Below are positions 20,944-29,446 of a DNA stretch of 34,404 nt, in pieces (the stretch's first letter is position 1; each line of letters opens with the position of its first letter). The DNA is taken from assembly GCA_040905905.1 (NCBI GenBank), contig JBBDQN010000028.1:1-34404 (forward strand), read 5' to 3'. The notes beneath the pieces are model-generated. The model was not told the DNA's origin. It saw only the letters and a program-made list of their open reading frames with translations, and ran no database searches. A program made the translations under genes and the position numbers. The stretch comes from JAICND01 sp040905905. Its GTDB lineage: Bacteria > Actinomycetota > Acidimicrobiia > Spongiisociales > ZC4RG35.

Positions 20944-21189
20944 ATGGTTTACGAACCACAACAAGATCATGTTGCCGCGGAGCGCGACAGAGAGATTTTG
21001 GTCACCGAGTCGGGGGGCAACACTGGAGTTGCCTTGCTAGCTGGTGCGCTGGTCGTACTGGCGATCGTCCTGCTCGTTTGGCTGCTGGGAGCCAACAACT
21101 CCGATCCGAGCGGTACAACCGGGGCGCCGCTGGAGACCACCGTACCGGTGGAACAGACCATCGCACCGACCGAAACAGTGGCCCCGTAG
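20944..21189 (+). CDS. Small single-TM protein with Thr-rich tail
   Basis: An 81-residue protein: charged N-terminus (QQDHVAAERDREILVTE), one membrane helix (GVALLAGALVVLAIVLLVWL), and an outside tail GTTGAPLETTVPVEQTIAPT rich in Thr and Pro. ATG has AGGAGGG upstream. Same design as 18520-18705, and likewise under a SigB-type promoter. Function unknown; an envelope stress role is only a guess. Confidence 0.72.
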   Translation: MVYEPQQDHVAAERDREILVTESGGNTGVALLAGALVVLAIVLLVWLLGANNSDPSGTTGAPLETTVPVEQTIAPTETVAP

Positions 21190-21233
21190 AGCAACCTACC
21201 GGGAGAGCTGGGGGGCGATCCCGAACGCCGAGT

Positions 21234-21261
21234 GGGGGAGTCCTCTCTAGGGGGCTCCCCC
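21234..21261 (+). terminator. Terminator hairpin after the one-TM gene
   Basis: GGGGGAG (21234-21240) pairs with CTCCCCC (21255-21261), 7 bp, followed by TCTTGGTCT. A second 8-bp repeat, AGGACCCT/AGGGTCCT, spans 21293-21330 downstream. Confidence 0.5.
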
Positions 21262-21428
21262 TCTTGGTCTGGTTGAGAGATCGTTCCCGGGGAGGACCCT
21301 GAACCCAAAGAACAAAGTTCGAAGGGTCCTGTCACCTAAAGTCGAAGGTTAGGGCAAAGGACATGGTCGTGAGGTCCGGCAAAGATCATCAAAATCCCAC
21401 GGAACCTCAGGATTCTGGAGCGCGCCAC

Positions 21429-21821
21429 ATGATCGACTTCTCACTAGATGCCTACGCAAACTTTGATCCGACACCCCAGTCGGTTCCCCAAGCCCGGAGC
21501 TTTGTGCTCTCGCAGGAATGGACGACCGACGAGGACGACCGGGCGAGATTGGCAACCCTGACATCGGAGATCGTAACCAATGCGGTCCTTCATGCCCGTA
21601 CGCCCTTCGTTGTCCGGGTTACAGGCGACAGCTCCTTTATCCGGGTTGCTGTTTCCGACGGCAACGCTCAACCTGTGGTGGTCAAGACCCACGGCCCGAC
21701 CTCGCCGACAGGTCGTGGCTTACATATTGTTAAGGCGCTTTCCGATCGGTGGGGAGTAGACGAAACCGCCGGCGGTAAAACCGTCTGGTTCGAGCTCGAC
21801 GAAGAGGTCAAATCGGCGTGA
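21429..21821 (+). CDS. HATPase anti-sigma (RsbW-like) protein
   Basis: A 130-residue GHKL ATPase of the RsbW/SpoIIAB type: PQSVPQARSFVLSQEW, the N-box TLTSEIVTNAVLHARTPFVV, VAVSDGNAQPVV (D-box), and the G-box TSPTGRGLHIVKALSDRWGV. These kinases phosphorylate STAS antagonists and bind sigma. ATG 21429 is chosen because of GGAG 9 nt upstream; an earlier in-frame ATG at 21363 has a poorer site. Its stop overlaps the next gene's GTG, so the two are made together. Confidence 0.82.
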   Translation: MIDFSLDAYANFDPTPQSVPQARSFVLSQEWTTDEDDRARLATLTSEIVTNAVLHARTPFVVRVTGDSSFIRVAVSDGNAQPVVVKTHGPTSPTGRGLHIVKALSDRWGVDETAGGKTVWFELDEEVKSA

Positions 21822-22600
21822 ATGAGGGGAACCTGATCGAGGTGCGGGTAATCGGTGTGCCCGTTGACATCTGGCAACGGGCTTCCTCACACCAGGAAGC
21901 GATCCAGCGCGAATTCGAGATCATTAGTGCTGGCCAACCGGCCCACTCTGTGCCGAATCGCCTCCAGAAGCTGATCGAGGAATTCGACGGCCGGTTTGGT
22001 GAAGGCAACGAGCCGGACGAACTTCAGGCTGTCGGGCATCAAGGAGTCACAAAAAAGGACCTGTGCTTCCGAGTTCCTGAGCTAGCCGCCGTTGCGGCCC
22101 GCCGTTTTGGGTCGATGTTGGCAGAGGTGGATGCTTATTGCCGGAGCGGTGATCATCTCATGACCCTGGCCACCCCACCGGAGCTGGTGGCCTTTCGGGA
22201 ATGGTTCCTGGGCGAATTCATCAAGCAGATAGAGACCGGCGCCGAGCCCACCCCCTGGGACGAGTTTGTACTCCCTGCCTCGTTGGAGGCTGAGCGGCCG
22301 GTCCGGGCCCCGGGCAATTCCGAGACGATCGTTTTCACAGGAACTCTGGACCTGGTTACGGCGGGCGAACTCCGTGACGCCATCCAGAATCTACGAAGCA
22401 AGGGTGTGGGCGAATTGGTGCTCGATCTGAGCAACGTGGGCCTTGTGGATTCGATTGGCATAGGCCTCCTGGTGACCACGCACAGTCGCCTCCGCCAGGA
22501 AGGGGCCACCATGAGGCTGATCGCTCACCCCAGGCTGCAACAGTTGCTGAGCTCGAGCGGACTCAGCGAACTTCTTCAACCCGAGGACCCACCCGCGTAG
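21818..22600 (+). CDS. STAS antagonist with a novel N-terminal domain
   Basis: A 260-residue protein. The C-terminal 100 residues are a STAS domain: TIVFTGTLDLVTAGELRDAI, LVLDLSNVGLVDSIGIGLLV with the switch Ser, and LLSSSGLSELLQ. The N-terminal 155 residues contain VRVIGVPVDIWQRASSHQEA, HSVPNRLQKLIEEFDGRFG and a long helical region I cannot assign; it may sense a signal or bind a partner. GTG start overlaps the HATPase stop, a kinase/antagonist pair. Confidence 0.78.
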   Translation: MNEGNLIEVRVIGVPVDIWQRASSHQEAIQREFEIISAGQPAHSVPNRLQKLIEEFDGRFGEGNEPDELQAVGHQGVTKKDLCFRVPELAAVAARRFGSMLAEVDAYCRSGDHLMTLATPPELVAFREWFLGEFIKQIETGAEPTPWDEFVLPASLEAERPVRAPGNSETIVFTGTLDLVTAGELRDAIQNLRSKGVGELVLDLSNVGLVDSIGIGLLVTTHSRLRQEGATMRLIAHPRLQQLLSSSGLSELLQPEDPPA

Positions 22601-22934
22601 GGGTTCACTTAGTCCTCTTCCTGCGTAGATCCACGCCGTTTGCCGGCCCAGTTCTACGCACGAAGGAGGGTTGACTTAGCTGCTGCTGGCGGAAGTCACC
22701 GAGCCGCGCAGTCTTGGATAGCGAACCGGTGCGTGCTGATTGCAGGTCGAACGCAGGTTGTAACGGCTGAGGATCGTTTCGCAGCCTCGCATGCCACAGA
22801 CCCTGCGCCTGCTGACCGCTGGCGGCCGGCGGGTCCCTCTAGTGACCATCGATCCCCGTACCGGATAAGTCTCTCGTGTTTCCATGCCGATCCCTACCCG
22901 GCGATACGCCATCCCAAACCCCAGCTGTAACCGA
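22601..22934. other. Gene-free gap between convergent operons
   Basis: About 330 bp between two tail-to-tail genes. I see no ORF with coding character, no RNA gene and no strong terminator. Confidence 0.4.
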
Positions 22935-24017
22935 TCACTCAACCTTCTCACGCAGCAGTTCGAGGGCTCGCGCAAGGAGTCGGGAAACGTGCATCTGAGA
23001 CATGCCCATCTGCGCCGCGATCTCGGTCTGAGTCAAGTCTTTGTAGAACCTGAGGTATATAAGGCGTCGCTCCCGCGCCGGCAGCGAGCGGATTCCTTGT
23101 GACAGCTCATGCCAGTCCTCGGAGGGTACAGCCCAGTCGTCGTCCTCACGGATGGTCTCCGCAAGAGTCGTCCCCGTCTCTTCGTTGGGGGCATCGATCG
23201 ACTCCCAACGATATGCCGAGTTGGCCGCGATAGCTTCGACCACTTCCTCCTCGGAGATATCGAGTTCCCTGGCTATGTCACCCGGCGTGGCCGCCCTGCC
23301 CAGTGACTGTGCAAGCGACTCGGCGGTTCTTCCGACCAGCAGCGACAGATCCTGGAGACCGCGAGGCACCCTCACCGACCATGCCCGATCTCGAAGATGA
23401 CGTTTCAATTCTCCCTGGATTGTCGCGGCGGCGTAGGGCTCGAACGCCCCCTTGTCAGCGTCAAAACGGGTGATGGCGTTGAGCAGGCCCAAAAGCGCAA
23501 CCTGCTCGAGGTCGGCGTCAGCTATGCCTTTTCCCCTGAACCGGCCCGCCAGTACTGAGGACAGGCTTCTGAACCTTGCCACCGCCTCGTCCCGAAACCG
23601 GACGTCGTCTTTCGATCTCGAGAGCACCTCTTCGTTGCTTAGCTCGGATAGGGCCGCACCTGTTCCGGCCGGACGAACCTCGAACCAGACTTCGGCTAGT
23701 CCGTCGGCCCATTCCACTCCCCACCGACGCGACAAACGATCGATCAGACTGAAGCCCAGGCCGGTGTGGTTGGATGCGATCGGTGCTTTCGCCTGGTGCT
23801 GAATCCCTATTCGCACCGCCACGACATCGGGTTCGATCGTGATCGACAGCTGATCCGACTCATGCAGCCCGGCGTGTTGGATGGCATTCGCCACCAGTTC
23901 TGTCACCATAAGCTGAGCTTCCGCTAGACGGATCGGATCGAGCGGAGCGCTGACGGCAATTGCTCGCCTGGCCGCAGCTGCTGTCTGGGCCTGGGCCGGG
24001 AAAACCAGGGTGTTCAT
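22935..24017 (-). CDS. HATPase-sigma factor fusion (SigB/SigF type)
   Basis: A 360-residue fusion. Residues 1-120 form an RsbW-like HATPase: N-box MVTELVANAIQHAGL and G-box GLGFSLIDRLSRRWGVEW, but the usual D-box Asp-Gly segment is replaced by RIGIQHQAKAP, so ATP chemistry may be lost. Residues about 130-360 form a SigB/SigF-type sigma factor: region 2 LEQVALLGLLNAITRFDADK and YAAATIQGELKRHLRDRAW, region 3 around TPGDIARELDISEEEVVEAI, region 4 LPARERRLIYLRFYKDLTQT and MGMSQMHVSRLLARAL. Anti-sigma and sigma are normally separate proteins. ATG 24017 overlaps the previous stop (ATGA). It is the natural candidate to read the GTTT-N16-GGGTA promoters nearby. Confidence 0.85.
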   Translation of the reverse strand: MNTLVFPAQAQTAAAARRAIAVSAPLDPIRLAEAQLMVTELVANAIQHAGLHESDQLSITIEPDVVAVRIGIQHQAKAPIASNHTGLGFSLIDRLSRRWGVEWADGLAEVWFEVRPAGTGAALSELSNEEVLSRSKDDVRFRDEAVARFRSLSSVLAGRFRGKGIADADLEQVALLGLLNAITRFDADKGAFEPYAAATIQGELKRHLRDRAWSVRVPRGLQDLSLLVGRTAESLAQSLGRAATPGDIARELDISEEEVVEAIAANSAYRWESIDAPNEETGTTLAETIREDDDWAVPSEDWHELSQGIRSLPARERRLIYLRFYKDLTQTEIAAQMGMSQMHVSRLLARALELLREKVE

Positions 24018-24358
24018 TCTCGTGAAACGCGTATCACCCACGATGAGTCGCCCAGCTCCAGGCCATCAGGAGCGAGCATGCCAACCATTTTCGTGATGTC
24101 TGCCGGCAGGGGTGGAAGCGTTGTGGGCCCGCTGATGGCGGTCCGCAGGTCATGCTCATTCATGGTGAGCTCGAGCTCAATGGGGCCTTGGTTTTCCTTG
24201 ACGAGAACCGTTAACAGCTCGGAAACGGCCAAGCGAAGGTCATCGATTATCGACTCCGGTTGCTCAAGGACTCTGAGGGCCGTTCCTATGAAGGTACGAG
24301 CAACGGCCAGGTTGGAGGCCTCTGCGGTGATGCGGAGCTGAAGGGGACCGGATGTCAA
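24014..24358 (-). CDS. HATPase-like switch protein
   Basis: A 114-residue GHKL ATPase-like domain: LQLRITAEASNLAVARTFIG, the N-box region DDLRLAVSELLTVLVKENQG, where Asn is replaced by a Leu/Val stretch, and ITKMVGMLAPDGLELG at the end. Key ATP-binding motifs are weak, so it may be a non-catalytic partner. TTG start at 24358 inferred from the TTGA overlap with the STAS stop. Middle gene of the STAS-HATPase-sigma operon. Confidence 0.65.
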   Translation of the reverse strand: MTSGPLQLRITAEASNLAVARTFIGTALRVLEQPESIIDDLRLAVSELLTVLVKENQGPIELELTMNEHDLRTAISGPTTLPPLPADITKMVGMLAPDGLELGDSSWVIRVSRE

Positions 24359-24693
24359 ACCGTTGCCGCCTCCACCGAAGGGTAGACGTTCATGGTCGAA
24401 CCAATCCCGGTGATTTCCAAGAGCCGCTGAACCGGTCCGCCAGCCACCACTACCGCCAGGCTCCCGCCCAGCTCTTCCAGCTTCGCGTGGGCGGCTAACA
24501 GTGTGCGGAGGCCGGTCGAATCCAGGAAGGAGACATCGTTGAGATCGATTACCAACCGTTTCGTCCCCTCGTGCAACACCGCCTCTATCGCCGACTCGAG
24601 CTTTCCCACAGTCGCCAGATCGATCTCTCCCGTGGCGGAGAGAAGGACCCAATCGGCCGCTTCCAGTCTTTGTATTTCGAGTTGAACCTCCAC
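24355..24693 (-). CDS. STAS-domain anti-sigma factor antagonist
   Basis: A 112-residue STAS domain if started at GTG 24693: WVLLSATGEIDLATVGKLES, LVIDLNDVSFLDSTGLRTLL with the switch Ser, LAVVVAGGPVQRLLEITGIG. The frame stays open to an ATG at 24846, but that extension has no domain character, lacks a ribosome site and would overlap the divergent gene. It heads the operon that ends with the HATPase-sigma fusion. Confidence 0.78.
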   Translation of the reverse strand: MEVQLEIQRLEAADWVLLSATGEIDLATVGKLESAIEAVLHEGTKRLVIDLNDVSFLDSTGLRTLLAAHAKLEELGGSLAVVVAGGPVQRLLEITGIGSTMNVYPSVEAATV

Positions 24694-24721
24694 GTCGACG
24701 CGGATCGTATCATGGTGACCG

Positions 24722-25102
24722 ATGAGGGTCCCATTGGAGATGTCTCTACCGGCCCGGCCTGAGTGGGATCTGGTTGCTAGATCGGTTGTCCTCTCCTTCG
24801 CCAGCGGCCGAGGGGTCAGATCCGTTTCATTGGGTGATTTGGGCATGGTCTGCGGTCAGATATGGGAAGAGATTGCCAATACTCCTGGAGTCACAACTGC
24901 CTCTGTCAAAGCCAGCCGACAGGGCGCCAGTATCCATCTTGAGGTCACGGGCACTGGTGAGGGGGAGCCGATCCCTGACGAACTTGGCGGCTGGTCTTCC
25001 CAGGTTGCCCGAGCGGTGGTCGGTCATCTCAGTCAAAACGTTTCGATAAGCCGATCCAGGAACTCGGTTCGGATCAAAGCGGATTTTCCGATCCAGGCCT
25101 AG
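24722..25102 (+). CDS. Probable degenerate HATPase-like small protein
   Basis: A 126-residue protein diverging from the STAS gene. It reads MVCGQIWEEIANTPGVTTAS, IHLEVTGTGEGEPIPDELGG, AVVGHLSQNVSISRSRNSVR and ends ADFPIQA. The last part resembles the G-box half of an RsbW-like fold (GWSSQVARAVVGHLSQNVSI), without its glycine-rich motif. Start ATG 24722 or 24740; both have poor ribosome sites. Family membership is tentative. Confidence 0.5.
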   Translation: MRVPLEMSLPARPEWDLVARSVVLSFASGRGVRSVSLGDLGMVCGQIWEEIANTPGVTTASVKASRQGASIHLEVTGTGEGEPIPDELGGWSSQVARAVVGHLSQNVSISRSRNSVRIKADFPIQA

Positions 25103-25210
25103 CGACGCCGGACCCGCCGGGGGTTCGATTGTGTTGGTCGCCCCCCTGGCCGCCCACGAGGCCGTCGACCTTCGCCGTCCCCTTCCACCTATCGCATAAG
25201 ATCGATCACC

Positions 25211-26155
25211 GTGCTCGATCCAATCAGCGTGGAGACCGCCGAGTTCAATAGTGGTCTTGAGGCATTGCTCCATCAGCATCCGCTGCTCACCAATCTCAGC
25301 CCGAATGAGGCCCGCCGGCTGAGACAAGAAGGCAAGTCCGCCTTCGGTCCGGTGGTGCGATCGGAGAGCGCCGTCGAACGGGAGGTGCCGGGCGAACAAG
25401 GGTCGCTCCGTGCCCGGGTGTTCGTGGCTGAAAGTCCCAGCGCGGTTTATCTCCACATCCACGGCGGAGGATGGGTGCTCGGTGCCATCGATCAGCAAGA
25501 CCCCCGTCTGGAGGCCCTAAGCCAGGCTTGTGGGGTGACGGTCGTCAGCATCGACTACCGCCTGGCACCGGAGCATCCCTTTCCCGCCGGTCTCGAAGAT
25601 TGTGAAGCCGCTGCGGCCTGGTTGGTCGACAACGCCGGCGCCGAGTTTGGGTCGGAGCGTTTGCTCATTGGTGGAGAGTCGGCCGGAGCCAATCTGGCGG
25701 TGGCGACACTGCTCCGTCTGCGCGATCGGCATGGCTTCACTGGTTGGGCCGGGGCCAACCTCGTTTACGGTGCGTTCGACGCCCGGCTCACGCCTTCAGC
25801 GCGCCATTGGGGCGAGCGCCTCCTTGTCCTCAACACGCCGATCATCGAGTGGTTTCTCGACCATTACCTCGGCGAGTGCCCTCGCGACGATCCATATGTC
25901 TCGCCCCTATTCGGAGACCTCAGGGATATGCCGCCAGCCCTGTTCACCGTAGGCACCGAAGATCCGCTGATCGACGACACCCTGTTCATGCACCAGCGTT
26001 GGCAGGCGGCCGGAAATGAGGCGGCGTTGGCGATTTATCCAGGTGGTGCCCATGGTTTCGATGCTTTCCCGATCGACATCGGGCGCCGGGCGTTGGCCAG
26101 AATGTACGGCTTCATAGAAGATTGCCTGGTTTCGCGCTCTGGGCTCACAAGCTAA
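25211..26155 (+). CDS. Alpha/beta hydrolase, HSL family esterase
   Basis: A 314-residue hormone-sensitive-lipase-type esterase. Oxyanion motif HIHGGGWVLGA near residue 81, DYRLAPEHPFPAGLEDC, nucleophile elbow LIGGESAGANLAVA with the catalytic Ser, GTEDPLIDD with the Asp and GGAHGFDAFP with the His. It hydrolyses acyl esters; the substrate is unknown. GTG start 25211. No secretion signal. Confidence 0.9.
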   Translation: MLDPISVETAEFNSGLEALLHQHPLLTNLSPNEARRLRQEGKSAFGPVVRSESAVEREVPGEQGSLRARVFVAESPSAVYLHIHGGGWVLGAIDQQDPRLEALSQACGVTVVSIDYRLAPEHPFPAGLEDCEAAAAWLVDNAGAEFGSERLLIGGESAGANLAVATLLRLRDRHGFTGWAGANLVYGAFDARLTPSARHWGERLLVLNTPIIEWFLDHYLGECPRDDPYVSPLFGDLRDMPPALFTVGTEDPLIDDTLFMHQRWQAAGNEAALAIYPGGAHGFDAFPIDIGRRALARMYGFIEDCLVSRSGLTS

Positions 26156-26171
26156 CCTCGCCGCACCGGTG

Positions 26172-27593
26172 ATGCATGTGACGACCCCCCCCGAATTCCG
26201 ATGGTTGATCGGCGTGGCGGTCTGCGCCTCCGTGCTGATCGGGTCGGCTTCGCCCGGCTTTGCGGCCGAAGCGGAAGCGGTGGGCTTGGTGGATCCAAAC
26301 TCGGGCAGGTGGTTTTTGCGAGGCGCCGACGGCGCCACCACTTCCTTCTTCTTCGGCAATCCGGGGGACTCACCTTTCGTAGGGGATTGGGACTGTGATG
26401 GCACTGACACTCCGGGCCTTTATCGGCGAACAGACGGGTTCGTCTATTTGCGGAACTCCAACACCGAAGGTGTCGCTGACCTTCGGTTCTTCTTCGGGAA
26501 CCCGGGTGATATCCCTGTTGCCGGTGACTTCGACGGTGATGGTTGTGACACCGTCTCGATCTATCGGCCCTCAGAGCAGCGTTTCTACATCATCAACAGG
26601 CTCGGTTCCGAGGGCGGTGGTTTGGGTGCCGCCGACTTCTCATTCATGTTCGGCAACCCGGGTGACGTCGCCTTTGTTGGTGACTTCGATGGCGATGACG
26701 TCGACAGCATCGGTCTTCATCGGCGTGGCAACGGAACCCTCTATTACTCGAACCAGCTCGTTGAAGGCTTCGCCGACAACGAGCTTGCTTATGGAATCGC
26801 GGGTGATGTCATGTTCATGGGCGACTGGAATGGCGATGACAGCGACACCGTCGGCATCTACCGCCCGGTCGAGGGTCGGTTCTACTTGCGCGATTCCAAC
26901 ACCAGCGGCATCGCCGACCTGACGTTCCCGTACGGGGCAAAACGGATGGTGCCGGTCGAGGGAGCCTTTGGCCCGCTCCCGGGCGGTGGCGCCGCCCCTA
27001 GTCGTGACTACTTCTTCGTCTCCAGCTTCACCACCCGTCACGCCTGCTGCCAGAACCGGGTCCACAACATCCAGTTGATGGCCCGGGTGGTCGATGGCAC
27101 CTTGATCCCTCCCGGGGGGACGTTCTCGGTAAACGGCATCACGGGAGCCCGAACTGCTGGGAAGGGTTACAAGTTGGCCCCGGCCATTATCGGCGGCGAG
27201 TACGTGGACGTCTACGGCGGCGGCGTCAGCCAGTTCGGAACGACGGTATACAACGCTTTCCTCTTTGGCGGGTACGACGAAATCGAACATAAGCCTCACA
27301 GCGTCTACATCAGTCGCTACCCGGCCTGTCACGAGGCCACTCTTGGTACTCCCAAACCCGATGTGATATTCGTCAACGACACCGACAGCCTGCTCACGGT
27401 TGAGACCTCTTACACCTCCACCAGCATCACTGTCGCCATCTATGGCAACAACGAGGGACGACAGGTACGGGTGAGCACCAACCGGTCAATCAACCCCAAC
27501 ATCGGAGGCTCGGTGTCCTGCACCCGGACCATCACATTTGCCGATGGGTCCCGGTCCTCAGAAACCTGGACCTGGAACTACAAGCCCAGCTGA
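26172..27593 (+). CDS. Secreted VanW-domain protein with FG-GAP-like repeats
   Basis: A 473-residue exported protein. Signal peptide: WLIGVAVCASVLIGSASPG, with FAAEAEA as cleavage region. Residues about 30-280 hold four or five repeats of about 50 residues, each with FFFGNPGD, then GDWDxDGxDTxGLYR, ending in YLRNSNTxGxAD; the DxDGxD turns suggest calcium binding and a beta-propeller. The C-terminal part is a VanW domain: SSFTTRHACCQNRVHNIQLM, PPGGTFSVNGITGART and GGGVSQFGTTVYNAFLFGG. VanW function is unclear; it is linked with cell-wall proteins. ATG 26172 or in-frame GTG 26169. Confidence 0.85.
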   Translation: MHVTTPPEFRWLIGVAVCASVLIGSASPGFAAEAEAVGLVDPNSGRWFLRGADGATTSFFFGNPGDSPFVGDWDCDGTDTPGLYRRTDGFVYLRNSNTEGVADLRFFFGNPGDIPVAGDFDGDGCDTVSIYRPSEQRFYIINRLGSEGGGLGAADFSFMFGNPGDVAFVGDFDGDDVDSIGLHRRGNGTLYYSNQLVEGFADNELAYGIAGDVMFMGDWNGDDSDTVGIYRPVEGRFYLRDSNTSGIADLTFPYGAKRMVPVEGAFGPLPGGGAAPSRDYFFVSSFTTRHACCQNRVHNIQLMARVVDGTLIPPGGTFSVNGITGARTAGKGYKLAPAIIGGEYVDVYGGGVSQFGTTVYNAFLFGGYDEIEHKPHSVYISRYPACHEATLGTPKPDVIFVNDTDSLLTVETSYTSTSITVAIYGNNEGRQVRVSTNRSINPNIGGSVSCTRTITFADGSRSSETWTWNYKPS

Positions 27594-27650
27594 CCTTCCC
27601 GTTGCCGCGGGCATTTGTCGGAAACCGACCCCGGGTACCATCAATACTGC

Positions 27651-28739
27651 ATGCGAACTGTTGCCGAGATGCTCAATGCCCTCTCACAGCAGGCACATCG
27701 AGACCAAGCCGCTTCCTGGGACCGTCATGGTCTGCAGTTGGGTGATCCCGATGACCAAACCGGGGAGATCGGGGTTTGTCACGAAGTCACTACCTCAGTG
27801 GTGGAGGCGGCAATCGCAGCCAGGCTGGGCCTCCTCATCACCTATCACCCCCTCTTATTTCATCCTCTCAGCCAGGTTGTCGCCGGGGGAGGTCCTGGGG
27901 GGCGAGCCTTCCGCTTGTTGCGAGCCGGGGTGGCAGTGGCGACATTCCACACCGCCTGGGACGCTGCACGGGGCGGCACTGCCGATTCGTTGGCGAACAA
28001 AGTAGGACTGCGCGATTACCGGGGCTTTGCGCCTCTGGATTCAACCCCGAAAGTCAAACTTGTCACCTTTGTCCCACCTGATCACGTCGACGACGTGGCC
28101 GCGGATCTCGCGGCAGCCGGGGCGGGGAGGATCGGCAACTATGTGGGGTGTGGATTTCGCAGCGAGGGAATTGGCACGTTTTTGCCCGGTCCCGGTGCCA
28201 GCCCCGTGGTCGGCCGTACTGGCACGCTGAACTACGAGAAAGAGATCAGGCTGGAGATGGTTGCAGACAAACACCTGGAACCGGAGCTGGTGGCAGCCTT
28301 GATCAAGAGCCACCCCTATGAGGAGCCGGCCTTCGACATACATGACGTCCGCGCCAGCGGTGGCATGCTGGGACGGGTGGGTGAGCTCGAGGCTCCGATG
28401 TCACTAGCAACCCTGGCCGCGGCAGTTGGAAGGAGTCTGGCGACGCCGACCAGGGTTGCCGGTGCGGCTGAGCGAATGGTCGAGAGGGTGGCGGTCATTC
28501 CCGGTGCCGGTGGGAGCCTGGTGGCAGCGGCGGCTTCCACCCGGGCTGCTGTATTGGTCACCGGAGACGTCAGCCATCACCAGACCATGGAAGCCATTGA
28601 CCTTGACCTCGGTGTGATCGACCCTGGCCATGCCGCCACCGAGAAACCCGGGGTGTCGGCTCTGAGGGAGGCGGTCGGCGCCCTCCATCCCGGAGTCGTG
28701 GACCTGACCGCTGATCCGACTCCCTGGACGAACTCATGA
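27651..28739 (+). CDS. Nif3-like dinuclear metal protein
   Basis: A 362-residue Nif3/YbgI protein. N-terminal half DRHGLQLGDPDDQTGEIGVC, LLITYHPLLFHPLSQVV with the metal-binding His, and VATFHTAWDAARGGTADSLA. An inserted CutA-like middle domain (KVKLVTFVPPDHVDDVAADL) follows. The C-terminal motif VTGDVSHHQTMEAIDLDLGV and DPGHAATEKPGV completes the dimetal site. Hexameric; often annotated GTP cyclohydrolase I type 2-like, biochemical role uncertain. ATG 27651; the longer TTG frame is less likely. Stop overlaps the next gene. Confidence 0.88.
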   Translation: MRTVAEMLNALSQQAHRDQAASWDRHGLQLGDPDDQTGEIGVCHEVTTSVVEAAIAARLGLLITYHPLLFHPLSQVVAGGGPGGRAFRLLRAGVAVATFHTAWDAARGGTADSLANKVGLRDYRGFAPLDSTPKVKLVTFVPPDHVDDVAADLAAAGAGRIGNYVGCGFRSEGIGTFLPGPGASPVVGRTGTLNYEKEIRLEMVADKHLEPELVAALIKSHPYEEPAFDIHDVRASGGMLGRVGELEAPMSLATLAAAVGRSLATPTRVAGAAERMVERVAVIPGAGGSLVAAAASTRAAVLVTGDVSHHQTMEAIDLDLGVIDPGHAATEKPGVSALREAVGALHPGVVDLTADPTPWTNS

Positions 28740-29446
28740 TGGAGATCAGCGGTCTGGCCGATCTCCTCGATTTGCAAGACATCGATCTTGGCATCGACCG
28801 CCTCCTCCATCATCGCCAGACCTTGCCCGAGCTGGCGGCATATCAGGAGGCGAGTGCCCGGCTCGAATTGCTGGGGTCCGAGTATGAGAAGGTGTTCCAG
28901 GAAATGCGGGGACTGGAACGTGACACCGACAAGGCTGAGGGCGAACTCGAGCTCATAGAGGTCAGGCTGAAGGAGAGTGAAACTCGCCTGTACGCAGGAG
29001 GGATGAGCGGTCGCGAGACGGAGCAGAAGCGGCTCGAAGTGCAGGCCCTGCGCGGCCAGCAGGGGACCATGGAGGAGAGGGTGCTATTGCTGCTCGATCG
29101 GCTCGATCCCTTGCGGGCCGAGGTCGGCAGGCTCGAGCGGGAAAAGGCCGCGGAGGCCGAGGAAGCCAACCGATTGGAACAGCTGATTGGGGCTGCTTGG
29201 AAGGACATCGATGCCCAGATCGCCCGCCGGGAAGACCGCAAGGTAGACATCGCTGCCCCGATTCCCCCGGAGTTGGTCAAGCTCTACGAGCAGCTCCGAA
29301 AAACCAAGGAAGGTGTTGCTGTTGGTCGGCTGGAGGGAGGGGTATGCGGAGGCTGTCACCTTGCCCTGTCCCTTCCCGAACAGGCCGAAGCGGCCGAGTG
29401 GGACCCGCCCCGCTGCATTCATTGCATGCGGATTCTGGTCATCTGA
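28736..29446 (+). CDS. CT398-like coiled-coil zinc-ribbon protein
   Basis: A 236-residue protein, mostly long coiled coil (residues about 30-180, for example RLELLGSEYEKVFQEMRGLE and EAEEANRLEQLIGA), closed by a C4 zinc ribbon GGVCGGCHLALS and RCIHCMRIL. Same layout as chlamydial CT398 and its actinobacterial relatives, usually found next to Nif3 and an RNase H gene, as here. CT398 is reported to touch RNA polymerase and secretion factors; no enzyme motif. ATG overlaps the Nif3 stop. Confidence 0.85.
   Translation: MMEISGLADLLDLQDIDLGIDRLLHHRQTLPELAAYQEASARLELLGSEYEKVFQEMRGLERDTDKAEGELELIEVRLKESETRLYAGGMSGRETEQKRLEVQALRGQQGTMEERVLLLLDRLDPLRAEVGRLEREKAAEAEEANRLEQLIGAAWKDIDAQIARREDRKVDIAAPIPPELVKLYEQLRKTKEGVAVGRLEGGVCGGCHLALSLPEQAEAAEWDPPRCIHCMRILVI

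Noticed and set aside
24694..24846. N-terminal extension of the STAS gene to ATG 24846
   Set aside because: No domain character or ribosome site, and it overlaps the divergent gene at 24722.
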